A stretch of 64,000 bases of DNA, taken from JAXGTO01 sp040774885 (GTDB taxonomy: Bacteria > Actinomycetota > Coriobacteriia > Coriobacteriales > Eggerthellaceae). Location: positions 14,688 through 78,687 of the forward strand of contig JAXGTO010000004.1 in NCBI GenBank assembly GCA_040774885.1. The letters run 5' to 3'. A model generated the notes under the pieces. It was not told where the DNA came from. It worked only from the letters and a program-made list of their open reading frames with translations, and searched no databases. Both the position numbers and the translations under genes were made by a program. Numbering within the stretch: the stretch's first letter is position 1; every line of letters starts with the position of its first letter. Below are positions 61,813-64,000 of this stretch, one piece after another.

Positions 61813-61834
61813 AAAGAGCCCCGGAGGGCTCTTG
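61813..61834 (-). terminator. Intrinsic terminator after tRNA-Leu (minus strand)
   Basis: AGAGCCC, a TCCG loop and GGGCTCT, then UUUUCU on the minus strand. It lies about 10 nt after the tRNA-Leu CCA. Confidence 0.85.
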
Positions 61835-61844
61835 GGTGCTTCTG

Positions 61845-61932
61845 GTGTCGGAGGCGGGATTTGAACCCGCACACCCGTATAAGTGGGCACTAGCACCTCA
61901 AGCTAGCGTGTCTGCCGTTCCACCACTCCGAC
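61845..61932 (-). tRNA. tRNA-Leu (anticodon GAG)
   Basis: Long variable arm (class II), acceptor GTCGGAG/CTCCGAC, discriminator A and encoded CCA. Anticodon stem CTAGC/GCTAG with loop TTGAGGT gives GAG. 88 nt. Confidence 0.95.
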
Positions 61933-61992
61933 GAAAACGAAAAGCAACGGTGGCCATTCTACCAAAAGAACCGCCCCGCGCCTACGAAAACT

Positions 61993-62247
61993 TTACTGCG
62001 AAATGGTTCCCTGCGGATAGATTACCATCAGCACGAGCAACGACACCAAAAAAATGATGGCGAAAACGATGGTGATGCGATCGAGGTTGCGCTCGATGAT
62101 GCTGGTGCCCGTCTGGGTTGAATACAAGGAACTCGCTATGGCATCGGAAATACCCGTTCCCTTTCCAGAGTGGAGCATGATGAAAACGATAAGACCCGAG
62201 CCTGAAACAACCAAGGCGATGATGGTGATGATGAGAAAGATATTCAA
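61993..62247 (-). CDS. secG: Protein translocase subunit SecG
   Basis: 84 aa with two membrane helices (about 4-24 and 56-78) and the intervening HSGKGTGISDAI loop typical of SecG. It assists SecYE translocation. It follows gpmI on the same strand; a gpmI-secG order after tpiA is common in Gram-positive bacteria. Confidence 0.93.
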   Translation of the reverse strand: MNIFLIITIIALVVSGSGLIVFIMLHSGKGTGISDAIASSLYSTQTGTSIIERNLDRITIVFAIIFLVSLLVLMVIYPQGTISQ

Positions 62248-62313
62248 ACCGATATTCCTTTACGAGAGTTCAACGAGTGAGAAGGGTTCACAAGAAACGA
62301 ATTATACGCATAA

Positions 62314-63873
62314 TCAGCAGGTCTTTGCAAGCAGTGAAGAACCTGTCATGGCCGCAGGAATCGGAATCCCCATCATCTCGAGCAGAGTCGGAGCGATATC
62401 GCACAAAGCTCCCCTCTCACGATTCAGCGTCCAACCTCGATTGCCGAAGTCGACCAAAATAAGCGGAACGGGATTGGTGGTGTGCGCCGTGAAAGGCTGG
62501 CCGTCATCGGCAATCATCTTGTCGGCATTGCCATGATCGGCAGTGACCAGGGCGCAACCGCCCTTGCGCTTTAAAGCAGCCAACACGCTCCCGACGCCGG
62601 CATCGACGGCTTGGACGGCCTCAACGGCCGCTTCAACCACCCCTGTGTGCCCGACCATGTCGCAATTGGCAAAGTTCACAACATAGAAATCCGCATCATC
62701 CCCATCGATGGCATCGGCAAGATCTGCGGCCACCTCAGGTTCGCTCATCTGCGGCTGCAGATCATAGGTTGCAACTTTGGGAGAAGGAACCAAACAACGC
62801 TCCTCATCAGGCTTTGGTTCTTCACGACCACCATTGAGGAAAAACGTCACATGGGCGTATTTCTCGGTCTCGGCGATATGATACTGGCGCAACCCCGCAG
62901 AAGCGACCACGTCGGCAAGCACCTGTTCAGGGAATGTCTTGGGAAAAGCAATGGGCGCATCGATGTCATCGGCGTATTCGGTGAGACACACGAAATGGGG
63001 AAACGCCGCTTCTCCCCGATCGAACCCATCGAACGCCTTGTCGGTGAGGGCACGCGTTATCTGACGTGCCCTATCGGGGCGGAAATTGAAGAAGAGCACC
63101 ACATCGTCAGAGTCCATATGACGGCCGACGAACGAAACAGGATGAACGAATTCATCGGTGATTCCATCTGCGTAGGACGCCTCGAGATAGGCTTCAGGCG
63201 TCTGGTCGGACTGCGGCCGGGCATGAACCAATGCATCATAGAAAGCCTTCACGCGATCCCAGCGCTTATCGCGATCCATCGCATAGTAGCGGCCAGCCAT
63301 CCCGGCAATGGCGAATTCGGTCTCACTGCCCTCAAGGGACTCGATGTGTTTTCTCAAACGAGCAAGATATTGCAACCCGCTGGAAGGAGGGACGTCGCGG
63401 CCGTCCATAAAGCAATGGATGAAGACGCGCGGCACCTTCATTTGCGCGGCAAGGTCCATGAAGGCAAACAGGTGCTCATCCGAGGAATGGACACCGCCGT
63501 CGGAAAGCAATCCCATGAAATGCAATACGCTTTGGGATTCGCATACCGTTTCAAATGCCTTCACGATAACGGGATTGGACGCAATTTCCCCCGAACGGCA
63601 GGCATTGTTTATACGCGAGAGTTCTTGATGGACAACGCGACCGGCACCGATGTTGAGATGGCCGACCTCCGAATTTCCCATCTGGCCGGCAGGAAGCCCG
63701 ACAGCTTCACCCGAAGCATCGAGTCGAGCAGCGGGACAAGACGACATGAGATGATCGATATTGGGCGTATCGGCAAGAGAAATGGCGTTTCCAGGACCAG
63801 CAGGCGCCAAACCGTACCCATCCATGATTATGAGGGCACAAGGAGTCTGAAACTTCGAATCCATTACAGGCAT
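62314..63873 (-). CDS. gpmI: 2,3-bisphosphoglycerate-independent phosphoglycerate mutase
   Basis: 519 aa. Alkaline-phosphatase-fold motifs: LIIMDGYGLAP, and the catalytic Ser in GQMGNSEVGHLNIGAG (about 67-82). Metal-binding residues lie in FVHCFMDGRDVPPSSG and the late ALVTADHGNADKM. It interconverts 3- and 2-phosphoglycerate with Mn2+. The ATG at 63873 has GGTG 5 nt upstream and overlaps the tpiA stop; an ATG three codons on forms TAATG with that stop. Confidence 0.96.
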   Translation of the reverse strand: MPVMDSKFQTPCALIIMDGYGLAPAGPGNAISLADTPNIDHLMSSCPAARLDASGEAVGLPAGQMGNSEVGHLNIGAGRVVHQELSRINNACRSGEIASNPVIVKAFETVCESQSVLHFMGLLSDGGVHSSDEHLFAFMDLAAQMKVPRVFIHCFMDGRDVPPSSGLQYLARLRKHIESLEGSETEFAIAGMAGRYYAMDRDKRWDRVKAFYDALVHARPQSDQTPEAYLEASYADGITDEFVHPVSFVGRHMDSDDVVLFFNFRPDRARQITRALTDKAFDGFDRGEAAFPHFVCLTEYADDIDAPIAFPKTFPEQVLADVVASAGLRQYHIAETEKYAHVTFFLNGGREEPKPDEERCLVPSPKVATYDLQPQMSEPEVAADLADAIDGDDADFYVVNFANCDMVGHTGVVEAAVEAVQAVDAGVGSVLAALKRKGGCALVTADHGNADKMIADDGQPFTAHTTNPVPLILVDFGNRGWTLNRERGALCDIAPTLLEMMGIPIPAAMTGSSLLAKTC

Positions 63874-64000
63874 GCTTTCACCAGCGCCGTGAAATCATCC
63901 GCATTCAAGCTTGCCCCGCCGATGAGGCCGCCATCGATGTCTTCCATGGCCAAAAGCCCTTCGACATTGGCAGGTTTCATCGATCCGCCGTACAGAACCC
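63864..64000 (-). CDS. tpiA: Triosephosphate isomerase, C-terminal part (cut by window edge)
   Basis: The last 45 codons are in the window. They read VLYGGSMKPANVEGLLAMED and then DGGLIGGASLNADDF, the phosphate-binding GG motif and end of TpiA. The gene continues beyond base 64000. It overlaps the start of gpmI by up to 10 bp, a normal glycolytic operon order (tpiA-gpmI). Confidence 0.95.
   Translation of the reverse strand, partial: VLYGGSMKPANVEGLLAMEDIDGGLIGGASLNADDFTALVKACL

Overview
This 64-kb window looks like chromosome of an anaerobic actinobacterium of the class Coriobacteriia (Eggerthellales-like). The reasons are the gene repertoire (Ech hydrogenase, NrfD/DsrP, HdrD-like proteins, phenylacetate-CoA ligase with indolepyruvate oxidoreductase, PF06541 membrane protein), moderate GC, and a mix of strong Shine-Dalgarno starts with a few apparently leaderless starts. 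Species-level identity is inference only. Most genes are on the minus strand, so operons read from high to low coordinates.

1-6.7 kb (minus): start of iorA (cut by the window edge), a zinc-ribbon/FHA protein, a D-Ala-D-Ala carboxypeptidase, an ACT-domain protein, phenylacetate-CoA ligase, a VanW-type envelope protein and a CDP-alcohol phosphatidyltransferase. iorA, paaK and the ACT gene suggest 2-oxo-acid and arylacetate metabolism.

6.9-12.2 kb: a complete six-subunit energy-converting [NiFe] hydrogenase (ech), with both Ni-binding CxxC motifs intact. Then a metallo-hydrolase, a fluoride exporter, a sirtuin, a diguanylate cyclase and a YgbA-family protein.

16-37.5 kb: the core of the window, a reductive sulfite-respiration island. 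One operon reads dsrD - RsbRD_N protein - dsrM-K-J-O-P - dsrC - dsrN(cbiA). A second reads ferredoxin - dsrA - dsrB - yeiH - unknown Cys-rich protein - HEAT-like protein. These are joined by sirC (siroheme), by hemA-hemC-cobA/hemD-hemB (the route to siroheme precursors), and by a second HdrD/cytochrome-b pair resembling TmcBC, with a divergent LysR regulator and a second YgbA paralog. DsrD and DsrN, with no dsrEFH, point to sulfite reduction rather than sulfur oxidation. No sat, aprAB or qmo is present here, so sulfite may come from outside or from sulfonates (inference). Hydrogen, through Ech and/or menaquinol, could feed electrons to DsrC trisulfide through DsrMKJOP.

39-64 kb: housekeeping. 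An 80-bp tandem repeat abuts tRNA-Pro. Next come coaBC, hemH, rluD-lspA-ileS, an aminotransferase-fold protein lacking the PLP lysine, dinB, a glycosyltransferase, convergent pta/ackA, HIT, xseBA, a zinc peptidase, rnd, a diacylglycerol-kinase-like protein, a TerC protein, tRNAs Val, Cys, Gly and Leu, a cation-diffusion facilitator, secG, gpmI and the end of tpiA.

No insertion sequence, prophage, CRISPR array or rRNA was seen. The noncoding stretches near or above 300 bases are 29872-30170, 37510-37860 and 39169-39566. They hold the dsr promoter region, the tmc/lysR divergent region, and the repeat next to tRNA-Pro.
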